DNA from: Gammaproteobacteria bacterium
GTDB taxonomy: Bacteria > Pseudomonadota > Gammaproteobacteria > Eutrophobiales > Eutrophobiaceae
NCBI GenBank assembly: GCA_030829955.1
Contig: JAURNY010000029.1
Span: forward strand, 1-38,990
Length of the DNA stretch: 38,990 bases
Direction of reading: 5' to 3'
A program made the translations under genes and the position numbers. Under the pieces are notes generated by a model. That model was not told the DNA's origin, searched no databases, and worked only from the letters and a program-made list of their open reading frames with translations. This document shows positions 1 to 7,639 of the stretch, piece by piece; within the stretch, counting starts at the first letter, position 1, and each line of letters opens with the position of its first letter.

Positions 1-108
1 GTGAACACTTCCAGACATTCTGTCCGTTAAGCACTGATTCTAGCGCTTGCATTGCAAGACGGCGGACTTTACCGAGCATAAAAACTATTGTCAATCTAAC
101 TATCACTA
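1..108. other. Left-edge region upstream of rnr, no confident gene
   Basis: I see no tRNA, terminator or recognisable protein here. The minus strand is open from an ATG at 81 to the edge (26 codons, beginning MLGKVRRLAM), with no Shine-Dalgarno in front of it. It could be the start of a leftward gene or chance. The + strand shows no clear ribosome binding site just before the rnr ATG. Confidence 0.3.
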
Positions 109-2268
109 ATGGCTCATAAACGAAATAAACCTGAAAAGGTAAGTAAGCAATCTCCAGTACCTGAGAGAGAAGATATTCTCGCATTTTTACAGGAAGCTGG
201 ACGCCCGTTGACTCGCAAACAGCTTGCCCATGCTTTTCAAATTCTGGATACCGAAGCCAAACAACTTCTTGGCAAACGACTGCGCGCCATGCGACGCGAC
301 GGTCAATTAATTAAGAATCGCCGAAACGCCTATGGCCTGATAGACAAAATGGATTTGATTAAAGGTCGTGTTATTGGTCATCCCGATGGTTATGGGTTTG
401 TTGTTCCCGAGGGCGGAGGTGCTGATTTATTTCTTTCACCAAAAGAGATGCGTTCTGTATTGCATGATGACCGTGTGTTGGTGCGTCAGGTGCATGTCGA
501 TAAACAGGGAAAACGTGAAGGCAAATTGATTGAAGTACTGGAGCATGCAAACAATCAAATTGTCGGTCGTTATTATCTTGATAGCGGTATTGGTTTTGTT
601 GTGCCTGATAATAAACGTATCAGTCAGGATATTCTGGTCACTGGTGGCAGGTTGGAAAAATGCAATCATGGTGATTATGTTGTTGTTGAACTGGTATCGC
701 AGCCGGATAAACATCGTCAACCGATTGGTAAGGTGATTGATGTTTTAAGAGACGGTGATGATGTCAGCATGGCGATTGATATTGCCATACGCAGTTATGA
801 ATTGCCGTTTGAATGGTCGGAGCAGCTTGAAAAAGAAATCAAACATTACTCAACAACGATTGATGCTAGTGAAGTTAAGCAAAGAAAAGATTGCCGTGAT
901 TTGGCTTTTGTCACCATTGATGGCGAAGATGCCAAGGATTTTGATGATGCTGTCTATTGTGAAAAGCAAGGGCAGGGCTGGCGCTTACTCGTCGCGATTG
1001 CCGATGTTTCCCATTATGTGAAGCAAGGTAGTGTGTTAGATGATGAAGCGCGATTAAGAGGTACTTCAGTTTATTTCCCCGAACATGTTATTCCTATGTT
1101 GCCGGAAGTTTTATCAAATGGATTATGTTCTTTAAAGCCGGAAGAAGATCGTCTCGCCTTTGTTTGTGAAATGCATCTAAACAAGCAGGGCGAAATTAAA
1201 CAATATAATTTTTACAAAGCGACAATTTGTTCAAAGGCAAGACTGACCTATAACGAAATGAATAGCCTGATGATTGATAAAGATGCTAACGCCAGAGAAA
1301 AACGCAAGCATGTGATTAATCATCTGGATGATCTCTATCAGGTTTATCAGTTGTTACATGAAGCCAGACAGAAAAATGGATTGATTGATTTTTCTTCATC
1401 GGAATCATTTTTTGTTTTTAACGAGAATAAAGAAATAGAGTCGATTAATTTAGTTAAGCGTAATGATGCGCATCGTTTAATTGAAGAAATGATGCTGGCT
1501 GCCAATATTGTTGCTGCAAGATTCATTGAAGAAAATGAAATTCATGGTTTGTATCGTGTGCATAACAAACCAAAAGCAGAAAAACTTGAGGAGGTGCGCT
1601 TATTGCTGGCGCAACTTGGTCTAAGTTTAGGTGGTGCTGAGGAACCCACAGCAAAGCATTATGCAAGTTTATTAGAGCAAATCCGTAAGCGAGAAGATGG
1701 TGAGATGCTGGAAATGGTTTTACTACGCAGCATGCCACTCGCAATTTACAGTGTGCAGAATGATGGTCACTTCGGTTTAAATTTTGATGCCTATGTGCAT
1801 TTTACTTCGCCAATAAGACGTTACCCTGATTTAATGGTGCATCGGGCGATAGAGCATATTGTCAACGGATATTCAGTGGATACATTTCGATATACCGATC
1901 AAGCCATGCTCGAATTAGCAGAACATTGTTCCATGACAGAACGCCGCGCTGAAGAATCATCACGCGATGTTGTACAACGATTAAAATGTTTCTATATGAA
2001 GAACAAGGAAGGGGAAACCTTTCAAGGTGTGGTTAGCTCAGTGACTGCCTTTGGTCTATTTGTTGTATTGAATGATATGTTTGTTGAAGGTCTAGTGCAT
2101 GTGAGTAATCTTCCTTCAGACTATTATCATTATGATGCTGTTACACATACATTGAATGGTGAAAAGCGTCGTAAGAAATATCAGCTTGGGCAAACAGTAT
2201 CAGTAACCGTGACACGCGTTGATTTGGAAGAACGTAAGATTGATTTTGAATTAATTGAAGATGAGTAA
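109..2268 (+). CDS. rnr: Ribonuclease R (3'-5' exoribonuclease)
   Basis: RNase R degrades structured RNA processively from the 3' end and acts in rRNA/mRNA quality control in the cytoplasm. The 719-residue product has the family order: an N-terminal winged-helix region (about 20-80, with EREDILAFLQEAGRPLTRKQ), cold-shock/OB domains (GHPDGYGFVVP near 90), the RNB catalytic domain with its acidic cluster DGEDAKDFDDAVY, and a C-terminal S1 domain (GVVSSVTAFGLFV). It is shorter than E. coli RNase R (about 810 residues), mainly because the Lys-rich C-terminal tail is missing. The ATG at 109 is the only reasonable start, since an in-frame stop lies at 97-99. It overlaps rlmB by 8 bases, so the two genes are probably co-transcribed as in E. 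coli. Confidence 0.96.
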   Translation: MAHKRNKPEKVSKQSPVPEREDILAFLQEAGRPLTRKQLAHAFQILDTEAKQLLGKRLRAMRRDGQLIKNRRNAYGLIDKMDLIKGRVIGHPDGYGFVVPEGGGADLFLSPKEMRSVLHDDRVLVRQVHVDKQGKREGKLIEVLEHANNQIVGRYYLDSGIGFVVPDNKRISQDILVTGGRLEKCNHGDYVVVELVSQPDKHRQPIGKVIDVLRDGDDVSMAIDIAIRSYELPFEWSEQLEKEIKHYSTTIDASEVKQRKDCRDLAFVTIDGEDAKDFDDAVYCEKQGQGWRLLVAIADVSHYVKQGSVLDDEARLRGTSVYFPEHVIPMLPEVLSNGLCSLKPEEDRLAFVCEMHLNKQGEIKQYNFYKATICSKARLTYNEMNSLMIDKDANAREKRKHVINHLDDLYQVYQLLHEARQKNGLIDFSSSESFFVFNENKEIESINLVKRNDAHRLIEEMMLAANIVAARFIEENEIHGLYRVHNKPKAEKLEEVRLLLAQLGLSLGGAEEPTAKHYASLLEQIRKREDGEMLEMVLLRSMPLAIYSVQNDGHFGLNFDAYVHFTSPIRRYPDLMVHRAIEHIVNGYSVDTFRYTDQAMLELAEHCSMTERRAEESSRDVVQRLKCFYMKNKEGETFQGVVSSVTAFGLFVVLNDMFVEGLVHVSNLPSDYYHYDAVTHTLNGEKRRKKYQLGQTVSVTVTRVDLEERKIDFELIEDE

Positions 2269-3013
2269 AAAGACTGATTATATTTATGGCATTCATGCTG
2301 TTGAACAGCGTTTAAAGAAAGCGCCAGAAACAATTTTAAAGACATGGGTATTACAACCGCATGATTCCAACGCGCTGCGTGATATTTTTAATCAACTCAA
2401 GTTGCTTTCTATTGCCAGTGAACCTGCTTCACGCAAGACCATGGATAAACTGGTGTCTGGTCGCCATCAAGGCATTATTGCCGAAGTAAAATTATTAAAG
2501 GCAGTAGATGCACAAGATCTAACATCAGTTATTGAAGCAAATAGCGATACTAATTCTTTATATTTATTGCTTGATTCTGTGCAAGACCCTCACAACCTCG
2601 GTGCCTGTATTCGTACCGCCGTTGCTGCAGGCGCAACCGCAGTGATTATTCCTAAAGATCGTGCTGCCGCAGTCACTGATACTGTGCGTAAAGTGGCGAG
2701 TGGTGCAGTGGAAGATATCCCGGTGATAACCGTTGTGAATCTTAGTCGTGCGATGCAGGAATTAAAAGATGCCAATGTCTGGATCGTTGGCACTTCCGGT
2801 TATGCCGAACAAAGTATTTATGATATTGATATGCGCACACCGACTGCGATAGTTATGGGTGGTGAAGATAAAGGACTACGGGCCAATATAGAAAAAGAAT
2901 GTGATTATCTGGCGTCGATTCCCTTGATAGGTGATATTGAAAGTTTGAATGTGTCGGTTGCTGCTGGTGTTGCCATGTATGAAGTGGTCAGACAACGCAG
3001 ACAAACGAATTAA
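2261..3013 (+). CDS. rlmB: 23S rRNA (guanosine-2'-O-)-methyltransferase RlmB, SpoU/TrmH family
   Basis: RlmB uses S-adenosylmethionine to 2'-O-methylate a guanosine in 23S rRNA (G2251 in E. coli). The three SPOUT motifs are present: LDSVQDPHNLGACIRTA (motif 1), IVMGGEDKGLR (motif 2) and SLNVSVAAGVAMYE (motif 3, knot). The N-terminal substrate-binding domain begins DYIYGIHAVEQ. I chose the ATG at 2261 (250 residues; E. coli 243). A TTG at 2255 would add two residues. The start lies inside the last codons of rnr, which suggests translational coupling. The stop codon overlaps that of the convergent lipoprotein gene in the shared bases TTAA. Confidence 0.95.
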   Translation: MSKKTDYIYGIHAVEQRLKKAPETILKTWVLQPHDSNALRDIFNQLKLLSIASEPASRKTMDKLVSGRHQGIIAEVKLLKAVDAQDLTSVIEANSDTNSLYLLLDSVQDPHNLGACIRTAVAAGATAVIIPKDRAAAVTDTVRKVASGAVEDIPVITVVNLSRAMQELKDANVWIVGTSGYAEQSIYDIDMRTPTAIVMGGEDKGLRANIEKECDYLASIPLIGDIESLNVSVAAGVAMYEVVRQRRQTN

Positions 3014-5310
3014 TCTAATAGATTGATAGAACGATTGGTATCTATAAACAATCCATGAGCATGACTTTCACCTAAATCATGTTGATTAAAATCAGCATTA
3101 GCTTCGCTAGTATTATTTTGTTGATGACTTGAATAAGTATCATTGTCACCACCTGTATCCAGTAATACCGACCAACTATAAATAGGTTTATCATTTTTGA
3201 AATGATAAGTGTTGCTCCCGGAACGACCTTGTACCATTTTACTGTTCGACGAGTAATTATCTTTACCTGATAAATCAATTAGCCATGCCTGTGCCTGCAT
3301 CGCCGCTGAGCCCTGACAAAGATTTGCGCCCTGATAATTATCATCGCCTTGAATATCAACTAATAAACCGATAGCAACATCCCATGCTGCTCCCTGACAG
3401 GCGGCAGTTGTTGACTGATAACTATCATTACCTTGTTTATCCATTAATATGCCTGTTGCCTGATGCACGCCAAAGCCCTGGCTATATCGGTTGGCTTGAT
3501 AATGATCATTACCATTTTCATCATGCAAAATACCTAATCCCCAGTAATAAGCACCGCCCTGACTAAATTCACCACCTTCATAATGATCATTACCATTAGC
3601 ATCATAAAGAATACCTATTCCACCTGAATCAAAGTGGCGAATGCCAAACCCGAATCCCTGACTGAAACTACCGTATTCATTCATAACACCGTACATAGAA
3701 GGCATAACTCCTGTACTGCGATAATGATCATCGCCATGGTAATCATAAATAAGACCTAAGCCTTTTGGCCCGCCAATGCCCTGACTAAAGGCATAGGAAT
3801 GATATCGATCTGCTTCATTTCCATAATTAATGATTATGCCCGCACCATAAAATGCGGCACCATTGGAAAACCAGTTGCCTTGATAAAGATCTTCACCCGC
3901 ATGATCGATTAATAAACCAATCCCCATCATGCCAACACCATTGGCAGCAATATCTCCTGTGTAAACATCATCGCCTGCATGATCCATTAATAGTGATATA
4001 CCTAGCCAGGCAGAAGAAATACCACCGTTATCTGTTTGATAATGATCATCACCTTGTTTATCAATGATGATCTTTACTTCACCTGTTACTTGTGAAGAAG
4101 AAAAATATTGATCATCACCATCCGGGTCATAAACAATCGCGATTTTTGACATGTCATAATGATTATCGCCACTACCGCCGATAATTAACCATTGATCATC
4201 AAACGGTATCGCTGCTTGTATCTCACCAGTAATTGCCTTTTCCAATGTTGTTAGCAGCTGAACATTCTTTGTATCTATAGTTGTCAACGTGATTTGATTA
4301 TTAATTAAGCATTCCCACTCATTTAGCGCTAATAACATCTCGGAATAATTAATCAACATACTTGTTTGCATGGTAGACAGCGCACGTTTTGGTTCTTTAT
4401 GCATTACTGGTAATTTCGCATTGATTAATTCTGACAATAGATTATGCAAATCTTGCTGTGTTTTTGGTTGTTGTTGTTTATCTAAATTAATTAATGCTGT
4501 TGATAAATGCTTTTTCGAGTGGCGATATTGTTGAATGAGATAGGATTCTTCAAAAAGAATATTGTTACAGTTTGGTTTACTGACTGGTTTGAGATCTAGA
4601 TTGTTTGCTATCGAAAGAATCACATCTAACTTTTGAGATTCTTTGTAATATATATCTGTTGTTATTTCTTCTTCTAACTCTGCAATATGCATTGGCTTTT
4701 GAAATGGATAAGCCACTTTGGAAAGAGAGTGAAATCCATGATGTTTCTCTTGCCAATTGTTAAATAAGGCATGTAATGATGCAATGGCATCGGATTGTTG
4801 ATGTTTTGATGCCTCTGCCATAATCAGAGAAGTTATTTCTGAATGTTCGGTGATGTTGATGTTGGATGTTGTTTTTTTTTGAGGCACTGGATAATCAATA
4901 GGGCCCAGCCAATCTTTTCTGTTGCCTACTTCAATGCTGATAATTCTTAAATTCTCACTGTCGGGTTCGTGAAAGGTCATTTCGATAGATTGGCCTATCT
5001 TCAGATCATTTATCACTTTTTTCCAATTGTTTGGAGTGATAGCTGCATCATCTATAGACAATAATATGGAACGACCAAGATCCAATGGTGTCTCGAGCGT
5101 TCTTAGCTTCTCCGAGAATGGCCCCAGACGTACCTGTGTAATATTCAGTCCAGTTCCATTCGATGCTGGAGATAATCCAATACCCAGATAAGGTTCTGAG
5201 CTGATTTCGGGAATCTCAATTTGTGGTTGGATTGCGCAGGCAGATAATATAGCGATAATCCCGAAAATTATAGTAAGTCTATAATTTAATAAGTAAAAAT
5301 GGCTCATCAT
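3010..5310 (-). CDS. Putative lipoprotein with PDZ-like region and GDDxY repeats
   Basis: I do not recognise a named family. From the ATG at 5310 (766 residues) the protein begins with a charged N-terminus, a hydrophobic stretch and a lipobox ILSAC with Cys25 and Ala at +2, so an outer-membrane lipoprotein is likely. A TTG at 5328 would add six residues. Residues of about 38-130 resemble a PDZ domain (YLGIGLSP, then GPFSEKL, LDLGRSILLSIDDAAIT and LKIGQSIEMTF). A helical, Lys/Gln-rich middle follows. The C-terminal half is about 13 repeats of roughly 30 residues with the core D-x-x-G-D/N-D-x-Y preceded by a hydrophobic strand, often with SQGxG. This arrangement suggests a repetitive beta structure that might bind Ca2+, which is inference. 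It stands alone, convergent with rlmB and divergent from rpsF. Confidence 0.72.
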   Translation of the reverse strand: MMSHFYLLNYRLTIIFGIIAILSACAIQPQIEIPEISSEPYLGIGLSPASNGTGLNITQVRLGPFSEKLRTLETPLDLGRSILLSIDDAAITPNNWKKVINDLKIGQSIEMTFHEPDSENLRIISIEVGNRKDWLGPIDYPVPQKKTTSNINITEHSEITSLIMAEASKHQQSDAIASLHALFNNWQEKHHGFHSLSKVAYPFQKPMHIAELEEEITTDIYYKESQKLDVILSIANNLDLKPVSKPNCNNILFEESYLIQQYRHSKKHLSTALINLDKQQQPKTQQDLHNLLSELINAKLPVMHKEPKRALSTMQTSMLINYSEMLLALNEWECLINNQITLTTIDTKNVQLLTTLEKAITGEIQAAIPFDDQWLIIGGSGDNHYDMSKIAIVYDPDGDDQYFSSSQVTGEVKIIIDKQGDDHYQTDNGGISSAWLGISLLMDHAGDDVYTGDIAANGVGMMGIGLLIDHAGEDLYQGNWFSNGAAFYGAGIIINYGNEADRYHSYAFSQGIGGPKGLGLIYDYHGDDHYRSTGVMPSMYGVMNEYGSFSQGFGFGIRHFDSGGIGILYDANGNDHYEGGEFSQGGAYYWGLGILHDENGNDHYQANRYSQGFGVHQATGILMDKQGNDSYQSTTAACQGAAWDVAIGLLVDIQGDDNYQGANLCQGSAAMQAQAWLIDLSGKDNYSSNSKMVQGRSGSNTYHFKNDKPIYSWSVLLDTGGDNDTYSSHQQNNTSEANADFNQHDLGESHAHGLFIDTNRSINLLD
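3125..4185 (-). repeat. About 13 protein-level GD-D-x-Y tandem repeats
   Basis: In protein order the cores read SGDNHY, DGDDQY, QGDDHY, AGDDVY, AGEDLY, GNEADRY, HGDDHY, NGNDHY, NGNDHY, QGNDSY, QGDDNY, SGKDNY and GDNDTY. Most are preceded by G-hydrophobic-hydrophobic-x-D and spaced about 25-40 residues apart. At DNA level the family shows as recurrent ATAATGATCATTACC-like strings on the + strand (for example near 3498 and 3574), so some units may be recent duplications. Confidence 0.75.
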
Positions 5311-5362
5311 TGTAATTTTTGACTGCAAATACTGATTATCGCTTATTTTCGCACAAGTTCGG

Positions 5363-5390
5363 TTTGCAGGTATCGTTCTGATCCTATAAA
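5363..5390 (+). promoter_or_regulatory. Candidate sigma70 promoter for the rpsF operon
   Basis: TTTGCA (5363-5368, 4 of 6 to the -35 consensus), a 16-base spacer and TATAAA (5385-5390, 5 of 6 to the -10 consensus) lie about 60 bases before the rpsF start. The leader contains a run of seven G (5425-5431) followed by CTTTAACC. An S6:S18-binding autoregulatory structure is known in rpsF leaders of other bacteria, but I could not confirm one here. Confidence 0.45.
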
Positions 5391-5452
5391 ATCCGCGCTC
5401 TTCCTTGCCTCACTCGACTATTTTGGGGGGGCTTTAACCATGAGGACTGACA

Positions 5453-5884
5453 ATGAGACACTATGAAATTGTATTTCTGGTTCATCCGGACCAGAGTGAG
5501 CAGGTTCCTGCCATGATAGAACGCTATCAGAACCAGATTATTGGTAATGGTGGCGCAGTACACCGCCTCGAAGACTGGGGTCGTCGTCTTTTAGCTTATC
5601 CAATCAATAAAATTCACAAGGCGCATTATGTGCTGATGAATATCGAATGTGATGCTGACACATTGAAACAATTAACCGATGGTTTTCGTTTCAATGATGC
5701 GGTAATCCGTAATCTGGTTGTGAAAAAGAATGAAGCTGTCACCGAGCCATCTCCACAGATTAAATCGAAAGAAGATGAAGATGAATCACCTCATGCAAGA
5801 AAAGAAGCTTCATCAAATGATAGTCATGATGATAGCAATGACAAAACTGAAGAAACTTTAGAAGAATCTGAAGCACAAGATTGA
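5453..5884 (+). CDS. rpsF: 30S ribosomal protein bS6
   Basis: bS6 binds bS18 and the central domain of 16S rRNA. The start [19 protein letters not shown] and the later segments [21 protein letters not shown] and VLMNIECDA are typical of the family. The start ATG at 5453 follows GAGGACTGAC, a good ribosome binding site. The protein has 143 residues, somewhat longer than E. coli S6, because of an acidic, Ser/Asp/Glu-rich tail from about residue 98 (for example [17 protein letters not shown]). In E. coli, RimK adds glutamates to the S6 C-terminus; here the tail already ends in acidic residues (ESEAQD). It is the first gene of the block rpsF-rpsR-DUF2232-rplI-dnaB-alr-radA. Confidence 0.97.
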   Translation: MRHYEIVFLVHPDQSEQVPAMIERYQNQIIGNGGAVHRLEDWGRRLLAYPINKIHKAHYVLMNIECDADTLKQLTDGFRFNDAVIRNLVVKKNEAVTEPSPQIKSKEDEDESPHARKEASSNDSHDDSNDKTEETLEESEAQD

Positions 5885-5895
5885 GGATTAAGACC

Positions 5896-6120
5896 ATGGC
5901 TCGTTATTTTAAAAGAAAACGTTTTTGTCGTTTCACTGTCGACGGCGTGACCGAAATTGATTATAAAGATGTGAATACTCTTAAGAACTATGTTTCTGAG
6001 AATGGTAAGATTGTTCCTAGCCGTATCTCTGGTACAAACGCTCGCTATCAGCGTCAATTATCGACCGCGATTAAACGCGCTCGTTATCTGGCTCTGATTC
6101 CTTACTGCGACGCACATTAA
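5896..6120 (+). CDS. rpsR: 30S ribosomal protein bS18
   Basis: bS18 pairs with bS6 in the small subunit. The 74-residue product [13 protein letters not shown]...[21 protein letters not shown]...[13 protein letters not shown] is a textbook S18, with the C-terminal basic helix intact. I set the start at the ATG 5896, 13 bases after a GAGGA box. An in-frame TTG at 5881 would add MRIKT and is unlikely. The 11-base gap after rpsF implies co-transcription and balanced synthesis of the S6-S18 pair. Confidence 0.97.
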   Translation: MARYFKRKRFCRFTVDGVTEIDYKDVNTLKNYVSENGKIVPSRISGTNARYQRQLSTAIKRARYLALIPYCDAH

Positions 6121-6171
6121 CCAGGAGTATTAATATATCATTGACTGATTGGTTAATGATGTATAAGGGTT

Positions 6172-7068
6172 TTGATAGGCAACTACATATTGGCACGGCG
6201 AAGTTCTGCCGTGATGGCGACAGTAACCAGTGCGTTGCTGTCATTAATGATGCCTCCATTCGCTTATTTGTTAAGTGGTTCCGTGATTGGATTAATCACG
6301 CTGAGAAAAGGTGCGGCGCAGGGTTTTCAAACCATAACGCTTGCCTTGGCTATTTTGATGCTTTTCAGTGTGGTAGCGAATGTCCCATATCAAATTGGTT
6401 TGGGATACGCCCTAGCAATATGGTTTCCAGTTTGGCTGGTGGCAATTAGCCTCAGATGGACTGAATCACACGGAATAGCGCTATTAGTTGCTGGTTTAAT
6501 TGCCAGTCTAGTTATTATTGGCATTTATATCATGCTGGATGATGTCGGCAGTTGGTGGAAAAACTGGCTGACATTGATGATTGAAAAAAATATACCTGAA
6601 GGTGATATAGCTGACTATCAGGTTGCACTGGATGCCGCTGTAGCACTTTTTAATGCGGTAATGGCAGTAGGTTTGATGTTGAATATACTGTCAAGTGTGT
6701 TGCTTGCCCGGTGGTGGCAAGCGAATTTGTTTAATCGAGGGGCATTCCGTAAAGAGTTTTATGCCTTGAGATTGCCGGTGCAGTTACTGCCAATCAGTAT
6801 GATACTGATTGTTTTAACACTGACACTTGGCGTAAATGCGCAAAGTGTAATGCTGGATTTGTCGATCATCGTTATGGTGATGTATTCGATCCAGGGCATT
6901 TCGGCTATACACAGGGTGGTTGATCGCTATCAACTTTCGGCAGCATGGTTGTTCGCAACATATTGTTTGATAGTGCTGTTGCCCCATTTAACGGTGGTGC
7001 TGGCTTGTCTTGGAATTACAGATGTTTATCTAGACTGGCGAATTAAAAAAAATATATTGGGAAAGTAA
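6172..7068 (+). CDS. DUF2232 (YybS-like) inner-membrane protein
   Basis: This is an integral membrane protein of unknown function that is commonly found between rpsR and rplI in gammaproteobacteria. The 298 residues contain about eight hydrophobic segments (for example ATVTSALLSLMMPPFAYLLS, WFPVWLVAISL, LIVLLPHLTVVLACLGI). A polar loop sits at about 120-155 (WWKNWLTLMIEKNIPEGDI). The start is uncertain. The TTG at 6172 is the first possible start after an in-frame stop at 6157, and it gives an N-terminus (IGNYILARRSSAVM) that matches what I recall of family members. The alternatives are GTG or ATG near 6211. Despite the conserved position, no ribosomal role is established. Confidence 0.82.
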   Translation: MIGNYILARRSSAVMATVTSALLSLMMPPFAYLLSGSVIGLITLRKGAAQGFQTITLALAILMLFSVVANVPYQIGLGYALAIWFPVWLVAISLRWTESHGIALLVAGLIASLVIIGIYIMLDDVGSWWKNWLTLMIEKNIPEGDIADYQVALDAAVALFNAVMAVGLMLNILSSVLLARWWQANLFNRGAFRKEFYALRLPVQLLPISMILIVLTLTLGVNAQSVMLDLSIIVMVMYSIQGISAIHRVVDRYQLSAAWLFATYCLIVLLPHLTVVLACLGITDVYLDWRIKKNILGK

Positions 7069-7121
7069 TCCTAAGCGTATTGAATCTGTTATCATGAACA
7101 ACATTAAATTGAGGTAATCTG

Positions 7122-7574
7122 ATGGAAGTTATCTTGCTCGAAAAAGTCTATAACCTTGGTGAGCTTGGCGATAAGGTCAAGGTAAAGCCTGGTTATGGAC
7201 GTAATTTTTTAATCCCAAGTGGTAAAGCTGTTTCTGCAACAAAAGAAAAAGTTGCAATGTTTGAAGAACGCAGAGCTGAACTGGAAAAACAACAACAGGA
7301 AGCACTGTCTATTGCCACCTCACGTGCTGAAAAGTTTAAAGAAGTAACTGTAACCATTGCCAAAAAAGCGGGTTCTGAAGGTAAACTGTTCGGCTCTATT
7401 GGTACAATTGATATTGCTGAGTCAGTTAGCGCTCTTGGTACCGAGCTTGAAAAACAGGAAATCAGAATGCCTGAAGGTCCAATTCGTGCTATTGGTGAAT
7501 ACGAATTTGATATTCAACTGCATGCTGATGTATCAGCAAGTATCAAAGTAGTTGTTGTAGAAGAAGACGTTTAA
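7122..7574 (+). CDS. rplI: 50S ribosomal protein bL9
   Basis: bL9 binds 23S rRNA at the base of the L1 stalk and helps keep translation in frame. The 150-residue product has the N-terminal rRNA-binding domain (MEVILLEKVYNLGELGDKV, VKPGYGRNFLIPSGKAV), a long central helix (residues 45-75) and the C-terminal domain (KAGSEGKLFGSIGTIDIAE). GAGGTAATCTG precedes the ATG. It sits between the DUF2232 gene and dnaB, as in many gammaproteobacteria. Confidence 0.97.
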   Translation: MEVILLEKVYNLGELGDKVKVKPGYGRNFLIPSGKAVSATKEKVAMFEERRAELEKQQQEALSIATSRAEKFKEVTVTIAKKAGSEGKLFGSIGTIDIAESVSALGTELEKQEIRMPEGPIRAIGEYEFDIQLHADVSASIKVVVVEEDV

Positions 7575-7592
7575 GACTATTAATTTATTAAC

Positions 7593-7614
7593 CCGTTATA
7601 GAGAGCTATAACGG
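7593..7614 (+). other. Perfect 9-bp hairpin between rplI and dnaB
   Basis: CCGTTATAG - AGAG - CTATAACGG forms a perfect stem with a 4-base loop, 18 bases after the rplI stop and about 25 bases before the dnaB start. No T-run follows, so it does not look like a full intrinsic terminator. It may mark mRNA processing or partial attenuation between the ribosomal genes and dnaB. Confidence 0.6.
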
Positions 7615-7639
7615 CGGGTGAGATTCCCAGAGGAGTTTG

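Noticed and set aside
1..81. tRNA upstream of rnr
   Set aside because: No cloverleaf, T-loop (GTTCGANTC) or CCA end can be found on either strand.
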